DNA of 44,527 nt, taken from the NCBI GenBank assembly GCA_018267615.1, contig JAFDYD010000029.1, positions 1-44,527 on the forward strand, in the 5' to 3' direction. This document shows, in pieces, positions 35,060-42,874 of this stretch. The stretch is from Bacteroidota bacterium. GTDB taxonomy: Bacteria; Bacteroidota; Bacteroidia; Chitinophagales; Chitinophagaceae. Position 1 is the stretch's first letter. The number at the start of each line of letters is the position of its first letter. Both the position numbers and the translations under genes were made by a program. The notes under the pieces are model-generated. The model saw only the letters and a list, made by a program, of their open reading frames with translations. It searched no databases and had not been told where the DNA came from.

Positions 35060-36541
35060 ATGAGAAATGCTCCGGTTACTGACAATAGCGATCTTGCCAG
35101 TTTTGGTTACCGCCAGGAATTAAAGCGTTCCATGGGTAGCTTTTCAAGTTTTGCTGCGGGCTTTTCTTACATCTCTATTCTCACCGGACTTTTTCAAATG
35201 TTTCATTTGGGTTATGGTGATGCAGGGCCTGGATTTTTTTGGACCTGGCCATTTGTATTGGGGGGGCAATTGTTGGTAGCGCTTTGTTTTGCTGAACTTG
35301 CTTCAAGGTTTCCATTGTCCGGTGGCGTTTACCAATGGGCAAAATTTACCGGAAATCCTTTTTTTGGATGGATGACAGGATGGATCTATCTCGCTTGTCT
35401 GATTACTACCATTGCTGCAGTTGCGATGGCACTACAGGTTAGCCTTCCTCAAATTTCAAAATCATTCCAGATCATTGGAAATTCAGATGATGCAAAATCG
35501 GTTGCAGTGAACGCGATCTTACTTGGTTCCATTCTCATTGTTGCAAGTACCATTATTAATGTCAGGGGAATTAAATTACTCGCGGTCATAAATAATATTG
35601 GCGTTTTCACCGAATTGGTTGGAATTGTGGTACTGATTGTTTTGTTGTTTTTAAATCGGCAAAGATCTCCCGCCGAAGCAGTTGTTCATGTGAAAAATAT
35701 TGGTGGATCCAAATCATTTCCGGACCTGGGCGTTTTTTTTGCAGCCACGGCTTTGACTGCATCTTATGTATTATATGGATTCGACACCGCGGGAACACTT
35801 GCGGAAGAAACGCATGATCCCCGTAAAAAAGCGCCGCGAGCAATCTTGCAAGCACTTCTCTCTGCTGGGTGTGCGGGATTATTGGTATTACTTTTTTCGC
35901 TGATGGCTGCGCCGGATTTAGGAAATCCGAATTTGGGGAATATAACCGGAGGCTTACCGATGCTGGTGAAATCAGTATTGGGCGAAACTACGGGCAGGCT
36001 TTTTCTTTGTATTGTTATTTTTGCAATTACCGTATGCACACTTGCAGTGCAATCCGGAACAGTGAGATTGATGTTCGCAATGGGGCGCGACGGGTGTTTG
36101 CCTTTTAGTGAATCGTTATCGAAGGTTTCTTCCAAAACCCAAACCCCTGTTTTAGCAACCTTAGTTTGTGGATTGGGAGCAATCATTATTTTGGGAATGA
36201 ATATTCAGTTTCCAAAAGTATTTGAGTTGATTACTTCTATTTCCATACTTTGGGCAAACCTTGCCTATTGGATCGTGGTAGCACTTCAACTGAAAAATAG
36301 AATTGTATCAGCCAGACGCGGAATAAATACAGACGCAAGATTTCGTTTGGGCAAATGGGGATTCCCTGTAAATATTCTGGCGCTTATCTGGAGTACATTT
36401 ATGGTTGTGAATGTGTCGTGGCCGCGGACTTCAACCTATGGCGCGGAATGGTATCACCAGTATTCAGCGTGGATGTATACAGCAGGTTTGATATTCATTG
36501 GTGTGATGATTTATTTTTATAGAAGAAAAAAAAATTCATAA
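35060..36541 (+). CDS. APC-superfamily amine/amino-acid permease (probable choline or betaine uptake)
   Basis: 493 residues, about 12 transmembrane segments. N-terminal FGYRQELKRSMGSFSSFAAGFSYIS, then PGFFWTWPFVLGGQLLVALCFAELASRFP and GGVYQWA, are typical of the amino-acid/choline (AAT/HNM-like) branch of the APC superfamily; TAGTLAEETHDPRKKAPRAI in the middle is the conserved cytoplasmic loop. Being first in the operon with betB and betA, it is most simply a choline (or ethanolamine-like amine) importer, but substrate choice is inferred from context only. It is not a BCCT carrier. The gene is 22 bp before betB. Confidence 0.8.
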   Translation: MRNAPVTDNSDLASFGYRQELKRSMGSFSSFAAGFSYISILTGLFQMFHLGYGDAGPGFFWTWPFVLGGQLLVALCFAELASRFPLSGGVYQWAKFTGNPFFGWMTGWIYLACLITTIAAVAMALQVSLPQISKSFQIIGNSDDAKSVAVNAILLGSILIVASTIINVRGIKLLAVINNIGVFTELVGIVVLIVLLFLNRQRSPAEAVVHVKNIGGSKSFPDLGVFFAATALTASYVLYGFDTAGTLAEETHDPRKKAPRAILQALLSAGCAGLLVLLFSLMAAPDLGNPNLGNITGGLPMLVKSVLGETTGRLFLCIVIFAITVCTLAVQSGTVRLMFAMGRDGCLPFSESLSKVSSKTQTPVLATLVCGLGAIIILGMNIQFPKVFELITSISILWANLAYWIVVALQLKNRIVSARRGINTDARFRLGKWGFPVNILALIWSTFMVVNVSWPRTSTYGAEWYHQYSAWMYTAGLIFIGVMIYFYRRKKNS

Positions 36542-36553
36542 AAAGAATTTTCT

Positions 36554-36560
36554 GAGGAGA
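36554..36560 (+). promoter_or_regulatory. Shine-Dalgarno-like sequence before betB
   Basis: GAGGAGA lies three bases before the betB ATG at 36564. Clear SD sequences are rare in this window, which makes this one worth noting; it supports the chosen start. Confidence 0.5.
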
Positions 36561-36563
36561 AAT

Positions 36564-38027
36564 ATGGTCTACAATCAATTTATAGATGGGGCATTGACAA
36601 CAGATTCAAAAAGGGAATCGTGGGTAAATTATGATCCGTCAAATAATCAACCATTGGGAGAAGTTTGTCAGGCTAATGATGAGGATATTGAAGCGGCGAT
36701 AAACTCTTCAGAAAAAGCATTTCAAATTTGGAAAAATAAAACGGGCGCAGAACGTGGAAGAGTTTTAGTAAAGGCGGCAGATATTTTAAGATCCAGGTTG
36801 GAACAAATTGCTTTACTTGAAACGCATGATGTAGGAAAACCGATTTCGGAATCGTTGGCCGTGGATGTTAGTTCTGCTGCTGATGCGCTGGAATATTTTG
36901 GAGGAATGGCTGCGGGAATACATGGCGAATTTTTTGATTTGAAAAATGCATTTGGATATACGCGACGTGAGCCGTTGGGTATTTGCGCAGGGATCGGTGC
37001 ATGGAATTATCCCATTCAGATTGCTGCGTGGAAAGCCGCACCGGCATTGGCTTGCGGAAACTGCATGATTTTTAAACCATCCGAACTCACTCCTGCAACA
37101 GCGCTGGAATTAGCGAAAGCATTTATGGAAGCCGGGGCGCCGCCCGGTTTGTTTAATGTAGTTCAGGGTGATGGACGAGTTGGAAAAATGTTAGTAGATC
37201 ATCCACGTATCGCAAAAATTTCATTGACAGGATCTGTTGCAACTGGTAAAAAAATATTTTCAGCAGCTGCTACAGAACTGAAGCATGTAACACTTGAACT
37301 CGGAGGAAAATCTCCATTAATAATTTTCGAAGACGCTGATTTAAATAATGCAGTATCCGCAGCGATGCTCGCAAATTTTTATACGCAGGGTGAAGTTTGT
37401 TCGAATGGAACAAGAGTATTTGTTCATCGTAAAATTTTTGATTCATTTTTAAAACAGTTAAAGGAGCGGACTGAAAGAATAAGATTGGGTGAACCAACAG
37501 ATCCGGAAACGCAGATGGGGGCAGTGATTAGTAAAGTACACCTGGAGAAGATAATTCGGTTCATAGATTCAGGAAAATCTTCCGGTGCAACATTGTTGAC
37601 CGGAGGCTTCAAACCGGAAAAAGATTTCAAGGGACGAAACATTTCTTCCGGTAATTTCCTGGCTCCGGCAATTTTTACGAATTGTGATGATTCAATGGAA
37701 ATTTGCAGGGAAGAAATTTTTGGTCCGGTGCTTTCTATACTTGCATTCGATACGGAAGAAGAGGTGATTGAAAGAGCAAACGATACGCTCTTCGGATTAT
37801 CGGCCGGGGTATTTACAAATGATATCAAACGCGGTCATCGCGTCATTCATCAATTACACGCGGGAACATGTTGGATCAATAATTATAATATAACGCCTAT
37901 TGAACTTCCTTTTGGCGGATATAAACAATCTGGTATTGGAAGAGAGAATAGCCTGGCAGCTATTCAGCATTATACCCAGCTAAAAAGTGTGTATGTTGAA
38001 TTAGGAAATGTAGAATCACCTTATTAA
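36564..38027 (+). CDS. betB: Betaine aldehyde dehydrogenase
   Basis: 487 residues, the normal length of the family. Aldehyde dehydrogenase landmarks: [18 protein letters not shown] (NAD site), general base Glu245 in [10 protein letters not shown], and nucleophile Cys279 in [14 protein letters not shown]. BetB-specific features: [20 protein letters not shown] near the end and the C-terminal [19 protein letters not shown], which closely follows the E. coli BetB end. It oxidises betaine aldehyde to glycine betaine with NAD(P). It is between the permease and betA; betA begins one base after its stop. Confidence 0.93.
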   Translation: MVYNQFIDGALTTDSKRESWVNYDPSNNQPLGEVCQANDEDIEAAINSSEKAFQIWKNKTGAERGRVLVKAADILRSRLEQIALLETHDVGKPISESLAVDVSSAADALEYFGGMAAGIHGEFFDLKNAFGYTRREPLGICAGIGAWNYPIQIAAWKAAPALACGNCMIFKPSELTPATALELAKAFMEAGAPPGLFNVVQGDGRVGKMLVDHPRIAKISLTGSVATGKKIFSAAATELKHVTLELGGKSPLIIFEDADLNNAVSAAMLANFYTQGEVCSNGTRVFVHRKIFDSFLKQLKERTERIRLGEPTDPETQMGAVISKVHLEKIIRFIDSGKSSGATLLTGGFKPEKDFKGRNISSGNFLAPAIFTNCDDSMEICREEIFGPVLSILAFDTEEEVIERANDTLFGLSAGVFTNDIKRGHRVIHQLHAGTCWINNYNITPIELPFGGYKQSGIGRENSLAAIQHYTQLKSVYVELGNVESPY

Positions 38028-38028
38028 G

Positions 38029-39675
38029 ATGGAAAAAATTTTTGATACAATCATTATTGGGGGCGGGTCCGCCGGCTGTGTGTTGGCAAATAGATTGAGT
38101 GAAAATCCGGATCACAAAGTGTTAGTGATCGAAGCGGGAAGAAAAGATTTTTGGTGGGATATTTTTATTCATATGCCGGCTGCGCTCACGTATCCCATTG
38201 GCAGTAAATTTTATGATTGGCAATATCAATCGGAGCCGGAGCCATTCATGAATAACCGGCGCGTGTATCATGCACGTGGAAAATTATTGGGTGGTTCAAG
38301 TTCTATCAATGGAATGATTTTTATTCGTGGTAATCCATTGGATTATGAAAAATGGGCAAAGGATCCGGGAATGGAAACATGGGATTATGCGCATTGTCTT
38401 CCTTATTTTAAAAAATCTGAAAACAGAACTGCGGGAACGGATTTTTTTCGTGGAGGCGATGGCCCTTTGTACCTCGAAACAGGTCCCGCAACCAATCCTT
38501 TGTTCAACGCGTTTTTTAATGCAACCAAACAAGCAGGATATCCACACACCAATGATGTGAATGGATACCAGCAGGAAGGTTTTGGAATGTTCGACCGCAA
38601 TATCAAAAATGGGAGGCGATGGTCCGCATCGAAAGCATATTTGCATCCTGTATTGGGAAAAAGAAAAAATCTCGAAGTAATCTGCGAAGCGCTCGTAACA
38701 AAAATTCTTTTTTCCGGGAAGCGTGCAACAGGAGTTGAATTTATAAAAGGAAAAAATGTACAAAGGGTTAGTGCGAAAGAAATTATTTGTTGCGGAGGTT
38801 CCATCAACTCTCCGCAAGTTTTGCAGTTGTCAGGAATCGGAGATCCCAAAGTTTTGAAATCTGCTGACGTTAAAACCATGCATGATCTTCCTGGTGTTGG
38901 ACAAAATTTGCAAGATCATCTTGAAGTATATATCCAATATGCGTGCAAAAAACCAGTAAGCGTATGGCCGGCATTGAAATGGTATAACAAACCAAGAGTT
39001 GGTCTTCAATGGATGCTCTTTCATACCGGACCTGCAGCAACTAATCACTTTGAAGGTGGCGGATTTATCCGGAGCAATGAAACGGTTGCATATCCAAATC
39101 TTCAATTTCATTTTTTGCCCGTGGCGATACGATATGATGGAAGTTCTCCATCAGGAGGTCATGGCTACCAGGTACATGTTGGCCCGATGAATTCCGATGC
39201 ACGCGGATCTGTTTTAATTAAATCATCGGATCCAAAAGAGAAACCGGCGATTCGGTTTAATTATCTTTCTACGGACCAGGATCGGAAGGAGTGGGTGGAG
39301 GCAATCCGATGTGCGAGAAAAATTCTGAATCAACCTGCGATGGATGAATTTAACGGTGGAGAAATTTCACCCGGACCTTCTATTGATACGGATGAGCAAA
39401 TACTGGATTGGGTGCGGCGTGATGCGGAAACTGCTTTGCATCCATCCTGCACTTGTCGCATGGGTGTGGATGGTATGTCAGTCGTGGATCCGCTCACCTT
39501 GCAAGTGCATGGACTCGAAGGTTTGAGGGTCGTTGATGGCAGTGTAATGCCTTATATCACTAACGGCAACCTGTATGCGCCGATTATGATGATCGCAGAA
39601 AAGGCGGCCGATATCATTTTAGGAAATCAACCGCTTAAACCCGAAAAAACTGATTTTTACAAAAAGCCAGATTAA
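38029..39675 (+). CDS. betA: Choline dehydrogenase (GMC oxidoreductase)
   Basis: 548 residues. FAD site [24 protein letters not shown] signatures [17 protein letters not shown] and [27 protein letters not shown] and [11 protein letters not shown] match E. coli BetA almost word for word. Catalytic His471 in [11 protein letters not shown] and Asn514 in [18 protein letters not shown] are in place. It oxidises choline to betaine aldehyde, probably at the membrane with respiratory electron transfer as in other BetA proteins. It starts one base after betB, so translation is likely coupled. Last clear gene of the plus operon. Confidence 0.93.
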   Translation: MEKIFDTIIIGGGSAGCVLANRLSENPDHKVLVIEAGRKDFWWDIFIHMPAALTYPIGSKFYDWQYQSEPEPFMNNRRVYHARGKLLGGSSSINGMIFIRGNPLDYEKWAKDPGMETWDYAHCLPYFKKSENRTAGTDFFRGGDGPLYLETGPATNPLFNAFFNATKQAGYPHTNDVNGYQQEGFGMFDRNIKNGRRWSASKAYLHPVLGKRKNLEVICEALVTKILFSGKRATGVEFIKGKNVQRVSAKEIICCGGSINSPQVLQLSGIGDPKVLKSADVKTMHDLPGVGQNLQDHLEVYIQYACKKPVSVWPALKWYNKPRVGLQWMLFHTGPAATNHFEGGGFIRSNETVAYPNLQFHFLPVAIRYDGSSPSGGHGYQVHVGPMNSDARGSVLIKSSDPKEKPAIRFNYLSTDQDRKEWVEAIRCARKILNQPAMDEFNGGEISPGPSIDTDEQILDWVRRDAETALHPSCTCRMGVDGMSVVDPLTLQVHGLEGLRVVDGSVMPYITNGNLYAPIMMIAEKAADIILGNQPLKPEKTDFYKKPD

Positions 39676-39703
39676 ACGCAACGCAGGACTCGAAATAAAA
39701 ATC

Positions 39704-40198
39704 ATGACAATCAAGCTTGCCATTTGCTTTTGCCTGTGTGGATCGCCATTTTTTACACGCAGCCAAATTAAATTGGAAAATCTTCAGGTCGATACAACGA
39801 TTACTGGTTTTCACATGGCCATGATTGCGAATGGTCAAAAAATGTTTACTCAAAATGGTCGTTCGGATTTAGATAAAGAAAACCCTTCTGCATTTGTCCT
39901 GATGGCAATGCCAAGCTTTGGGTATTATAACGATGTACGTGTACTTACAAAAATGTTGGAGATCGGCAGGCAGCCTGGGTATGAAGTTTCAGATATGGTG
40001 AAGATAGACTCTGTGGTAAATGGTAATAAAACCTTTATTATTTCTTATAACGAAATAAAAATAGGAGCTGCTGATCGTAACCAATTTTTTAGCGCGTTTT
40101 TTCTAAAGGGAAATACGGCCGTTGTATTTATCAGCAGCGATACGGATAACGGCAAGTATATAGAGCAGTTCAAAAAGACATTTTATGGAATGCCTTGA
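39704..40198 (+). CDS. Small secreted protein of unknown function
   Basis: 164 residues with a signal peptide (MTIKLAICFCLCGSPFFTRSQ). The body is a mix of strands and helices: NLQVDTTITGFHMAMIANGQKMF, FVLMAMPSFGYYNDVRV and TAVVFISSDTDNGKYIEQFKKTFY. I recognise no family. It follows betA by 28 bp on the same strand and could be read through from that operon, but nothing in it suggests choline metabolism. Confidence 0.65.
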   Translation: MTIKLAICFCLCGSPFFTRSQIKLENLQVDTTITGFHMAMIANGQKMFTQNGRSDLDKENPSAFVLMAMPSFGYYNDVRVLTKMLEIGRQPGYEVSDMVKIDSVVNGNKTFIISYNEIKIGAADRNQFFSAFFLKGNTAVVFISSDTDNGKYIEQFKKTFYGMP

Positions 40199-40304
40199 TA
40201 AATGAACATTCTTGTGATGTTTCCAGCGATTCATCCGCACTGGCCAATCAAAGACAAAAGCAGAAGAATGCAATGTCTACTGCTTTAATTTTTAATTTTG
40301 AAAC

Positions 40305-40934
40305 ATGAACCTCAAAGATAAATTCAAAAATATTTTTGAACCAGAGTTGCTGGATGATATAGAAGCAAAAGTCAAAACCATTTCAGTAAAAGAAGGTGAT
40401 ATTATTCTTAATATCGGTCAAACCGTAAAAGTAATACCGCTTTTGCTGCATGGTATTTTAAGGATTACCAGGGTGGATGATGAAGGCAAAGAGCTGCTGC
40501 TTTATTATGTTCACGCCAATGAAAGTTGTGCCATGACTTTTACATGCTGCATGCAGCAATTTCCGAGTGAAATAAAAGCAATTGCAGAAACCGACGTTGA
40601 GTTTTTAGCCGTCCCCATTTCAATGATGGATGAATGGATGATGAAATACCCTACATGGAAAAGTTTTGTGATGCGAACTATTCGAACCCGTTTTAATGAA
40701 CTACTCAATGCTATTGACCAGCTTGCTTTTCAGAAGTTAGATGAGCGCTTGATTCATTACCTCAAAGAAAAATCGAAGGCAACCGGTTCATCACTCATTA
40801 ATCTTTCGCATGAGCAGATTGCCAATGAAATGGCTTCTTCACGAGAAGTGATCTCTCGGTTGCTAAAAAGATTCGAGAACGAAAAAAAACTGCTTCTCTA
40901 CCGCAATCAAATTAAGCTGCTCAAGGAATTGTGA
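40305..40934 (+). CDS. Crp/Fnr-family transcriptional regulator with clustered cysteines
   Basis: 209 residues. An N-terminal cyclic-nucleotide-binding-like barrel (about 15-125) with GDIILNIGQTVKVIPLLLHGILRI is followed by a long helix and a C-terminal Crp-type winged helix with INLSHEQIANEMASSREVISRLLKRFE. The cAMP-contacting Arg/Glu-Leu pattern is not evident. Cys75, Cys81 and Cys82 lie together in NESCAMTFTCCMQQF, which is unlike the four-Cys N-terminal cluster of Fnr. Together with the operon it precedes, this suggests control by thiol or sulfur chemistry; that is inference. A CRP-like palindrome overlaps its stop codon. Confidence 0.88.
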   Translation: MNLKDKFKNIFEPELLDDIEAKVKTISVKEGDIILNIGQTVKVIPLLLHGILRITRVDDEGKELLLYYVHANESCAMTFTCCMQQFPSEIKAIAETDVEFLAVPISMMDEWMMKYPTWKSFVMRTIRTRFNELLNAIDQLAFQKLDERLIHYLKEKSKATGSSLINLSHEQIANEMASSREVISRLLKRFENEKKLLLYRNQIKLLKEL

Positions 40935-40945
40935 CGAAAGTCACT
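40930..40945. promoter_or_regulatory. CRP/FNR-type operator before the OsmC-rhodanese operon
   Basis: TGTGACGAAAGTCACT reads as TGTGA-N6-TCACt and contains the perfect dyad GTGAC-GAAA-GTCAC. It overlaps the stop codon of the Crp/Fnr gene and lies 65 bp before the DUF2892 start at 41010. A second dyad, CACTGTA (40942-40948) with TACAGTG (40973-40979), follows. Very suitable as the site bound by the neighbouring regulator. Confidence 0.65.
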
Positions 40946-41009
40946 GTACAGCATTTTTTTTCACAGGAATTTTACAGTGCAAAATTTCAACTAGTAAAAA
41001 ATTCAGACC

Positions 41010-41222
41010 ATGAAAAAAAATGTTCATGCCGTTGACCGCATCATCCGGCTGGTTTTTGCAGCGGCGATTGCCATTCTTTATTTCACCAACACGATCAGCG
41101 GAACGCTTGCAGCGGTGCTGGGCATTGCTGCTCTGATCCTTGCGGCAACTGCTTTAATTAATTTCTGTCCTATCTATTCAGTCTTGGGAATTTCAACAAG
41201 AAAAAAATCGGAACTAAAATGA
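41010..41222 (+). CDS. DUF2892 (YgaP-type) small membrane protein
   Basis: 70 residues with two transmembrane helices (about 11-27 and 32-52). The N-terminal VHAVDRIIRLVFAAAIAILYF and the C-terminal INFCPIYSVLGIST are the DUF2892 pattern, the same as the membrane tail of E. coli YgaP, where it is fused to a rhodanese. Here it is separate while single-domain rhodaneses lie downstream. A single Cys sits at the membrane edge (FCPIY). First gene of the operon; its stop overlaps the OsmC start (ATGA). Confidence 0.85.
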   Translation: MKKNVHAVDRIIRLVFAAAIAILYFTNTISGTLAAVLGIAALILAATALINFCPIYSVLGISTRKKSELK

Positions 41223-41680
41223 AACACGAAGTAGAGACCATGTGGATGGGTAAAATGCAGTTCAATGCTTTGGTAAACGGACACACCCTAATTATGGATG
41301 CGCCCGAGCGAGTTGGCGGCGAGGACCACGGTCCCATTCCGAAACCATTTGTGCTTACAGCTCTCAGTGGTTGTACGGGAATGGATGTGATCGCATTGCT
41401 CCGCAAGCAGGGAAAAGAACTTGTAGATTTGAATCTGAAAGTGAGTGGTGAAATAAGCAAGCAACCACCGATTGAATATGTTTCGGTACATATTATCTAT
41501 GAGTTGAAAGGAAATGCTGAAGATGAGCGGGCGGCTTTTGATGCGGTCATGACATCTCAGGAAAAAATTTGCGGAGTAAGTCACATGCTGAAAAAAATTA
41601 TTCCTGTTACCTGGCAAATCGTTTACAATGGGAAAGAGATTTTTGATAACAGCAAACAATCAATCACGCAATTAAATTGA
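41219..41680 (+). CDS. OsmC/Ohr-family thiol peroxidase-like protein
   Basis: 153 residues, normal for the family. It has the two family cysteines: Cys52 in LTALSGCTGMDVIALL and Cys118 in QEKICGVSHML, the peroxidatic and resolving positions in OsmC/Ohr enzymes. GEDHGPIPKPFVLTALSGC is closer to the YhfA-like branch than to Ohr. It is cytoplasmic and could reduce organic hydroperoxides or persulfides. Translationally coupled to both neighbours (four-base overlap upstream, one-base overlap downstream). Confidence 0.9.
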   Translation: MKHEVETMWMGKMQFNALVNGHTLIMDAPERVGGEDHGPIPKPFVLTALSGCTGMDVIALLRKQGKELVDLNLKVSGEISKQPPIEYVSVHIIYELKGNAEDERAAFDAVMTSQEKICGVSHMLKKIIPVTWQIVYNGKEIFDNSKQSITQLN

Positions 41681-41901
41681 TGCAATACCTGCTCAAATAT
41701 AAATTCATACTGGGTGGAGTTTTATTCGGCGCAATTGCAGGCTTTGCCTATTATCATTTTAGAGGTTGTGCAAGCGGTACATGTCCTATCACTTCGAAAC
41801 CATTGAATAGTGCGGTTTATGGAGCATTAATAGGAGGACTATTATTTAGCAATTTTAAAAAGAAAAAATCAGGAAATGACAAACAAAAAAATAGTTATTG
41901 A
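41680..41901 (+). CDS. DUF6132-type small membrane protein
   Basis: 73 residues from the ATG at 41680, which overlaps the OsmC stop (TGATG); a TTG three bases upstream is less likely. Two short hydrophobic helices (about 9-27 and 45-60) flank FRGCASGTCPITSKPLNSAVYG, with two cysteines in a C-x4-C pattern as in DUF6132. Function unknown. The Cys pair next to rhodaneses suggests handling of sulfane sulfur, by inference. Its end overlaps the next gene by 26 bp. Confidence 0.75.
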   Translation: MQYLLKYKFILGGVLFGAIAGFAYYHFRGCASGTCPITSKPLNSAVYGALIGGLLFSNFKKKKSGNDKQKNSY

Positions 41902-42136
41902 TGTAAGAACTCCCGGAGAATTTATGGGAGGCAATGTTGCTGGAAGTATCAACATTCCGTTGAATGAAATTCAAAATCGTGTCGACGAAATAAAACAGAT
42001 GCCGCAGCCGATTGTTCTGTGTTGTGCCAGCGGAAACCGCAGCGGGCAAGCCACCTATTTGCTTCGGAGCGCAGGCATTGACTGCGAAAACGGGGGGAGC
42101 TGGTTTGATGTAAATTTTAAGATGAACGAAAATTAA
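41876..42136 (+). CDS. Single-domain rhodanese (sulfurtransferase) 1
   Basis: 86 residues, a minimal rhodanese lacking the usual N-terminal extension. VIDVRTPGEFMGGNVAGSINIPL and the active loop LCCASGNRSGQA show the family; catalytic Cys50 heads the six-residue CASGNR loop. It would carry persulfide from a donor to an acceptor. It overlaps the DUF6132 gene by 26 bp and is followed after 9 bp by a second rhodanese. Confidence 0.9.
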   Translation: MTNKKIVIDVRTPGEFMGGNVAGSINIPLNEIQNRVDEIKQMPQPIVLCCASGNRSGQATYLLRSAGIDCENGGSWFDVNFKMNEN

Positions 42137-42145
42137 ATTTCATAG

Positions 42146-42460
42146 ATGATACAATTACTAAAAAATATTTTTGGCTTAGGATCGAAAGTAAATCTAAAAG
42201 AACTCGTGCAAAACGGGGCGCAGATAATTGATGTGCGAAGCAAGGGCGAATTTCAGAGTGGGCATATTCGAGGCTCGGTGAATATTCCCTTGCAAAATCT
42301 TTTAGACAGCATTTCTAAAATCAGGAAAGACAAACCTGTCATTACATGTTGCGCCAGCGGCATGCGAAGTGCTTCAGCGAAAAACATGCTGAAATCCTGC
42401 GGGTTTACTGAAGTTTTTAATGGAGGAGGATGGATGAGTTTGAAGAATAAAATTACATAA
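42146..42460 (+). CDS. Single-domain rhodanese (sulfurtransferase) 2
   Basis: 104 residues. A short N-terminal segment (IQLLKNIFGLGSKVNLKELV) precedes IIDVRSKGEFQSGHIRGSVNIPL and the active loop ITCCASGMRSASA with catalytic Cys69. It is clearly related to the preceding rhodanese but with a different loop residue (Met for Asn) and a complete N-terminal part, so the two are not simple duplicates. The next gene starts one base after its stop. Confidence 0.9.
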   Translation: MIQLLKNIFGLGSKVNLKELVQNGAQIIDVRSKGEFQSGHIRGSVNIPLQNLLDSISKIRKDKPVITCCASGMRSASAKNMLKSCGFTEVFNGGGWMSLKNKIT

Positions 42461-42461
42461 A

Positions 42462-42734
42462 ATGAAAAAAAGAATTTTTTCCGGATGGAATTTTCGGCGG
42501 GTGATTTATTTACTGCTCGGCGGAATTATAATTGTTCAGGCAATTATGGAGCGGGAGTGGATCGGAATTTTATTTGGCGCATACCTCGCTTCAATGGGAG
42601 TCTTTGCTTTTGGCTGTGCTGGCGGCAACTGTTTTGGCGCAAATTGTTACTTGCAACGTAGGGAAGAAATGACAACTCAGGTTCAGGATTTAAATTTTGA
42701 AGAAATAAAATCAAAATCGCAGGGCAACATTTAA
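42462..42734 (+). CDS. Cys-rich DUF2892-like membrane protein
   Basis: 90 residues. Two hydrophobic helices (about 13-27 and 32-50), then GCAGGNCFGANCYLQ, giving three closely spaced cysteines at the cytoplasmic or periplasmic face, and a polar tail. It resembles YgaP/DUF2892-type membrane tails but is not a typical member. It is the last gene of the sulfur cassette and is followed by a terminator-like hairpin. Confidence 0.75.
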   Translation: MKKRIFSGWNFRRVIYLLLGGIIIVQAIMEREWIGILFGAYLASMGVFAFGCAGGNCFGANCYLQRREEMTTQVQDLNFEEIKSKSQGNI

Positions 42735-42744
42735 TACTCCCCCA

Positions 42745-42768
42745 AGAATCGCCGCACGATCTTTTTTT
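42745..42768 (+). terminator. Rho-independent terminator after the sulfur cassette
   Basis: AGAATCG-CCGCA-CGATCT forms a six-pair stem with one bulge, followed directly by a run of seven T. It lies 11 bp after the last stop codon of the operon. The rest of the gap up to the caspase-like gene holds no gene. Confidence 0.5.
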
Positions 42769-42874
42769 AATTGCTTCAGGTGCGCCAGGCAAACCAATTT
42801 GAATAAGACTCTTTCTTATCGGCGATTGTTCCGTAATTCGCACTTATGTGTGGAGCAATAAAATATGATGGTTT

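Noticed and set aside
35060..36541. BCCT-type betaine transporter
   Set aside because: The sequence has APC-superfamily motifs (12 TM, TAGTLAEETHDP loop) and lacks the Trp-rich BCCT signature.
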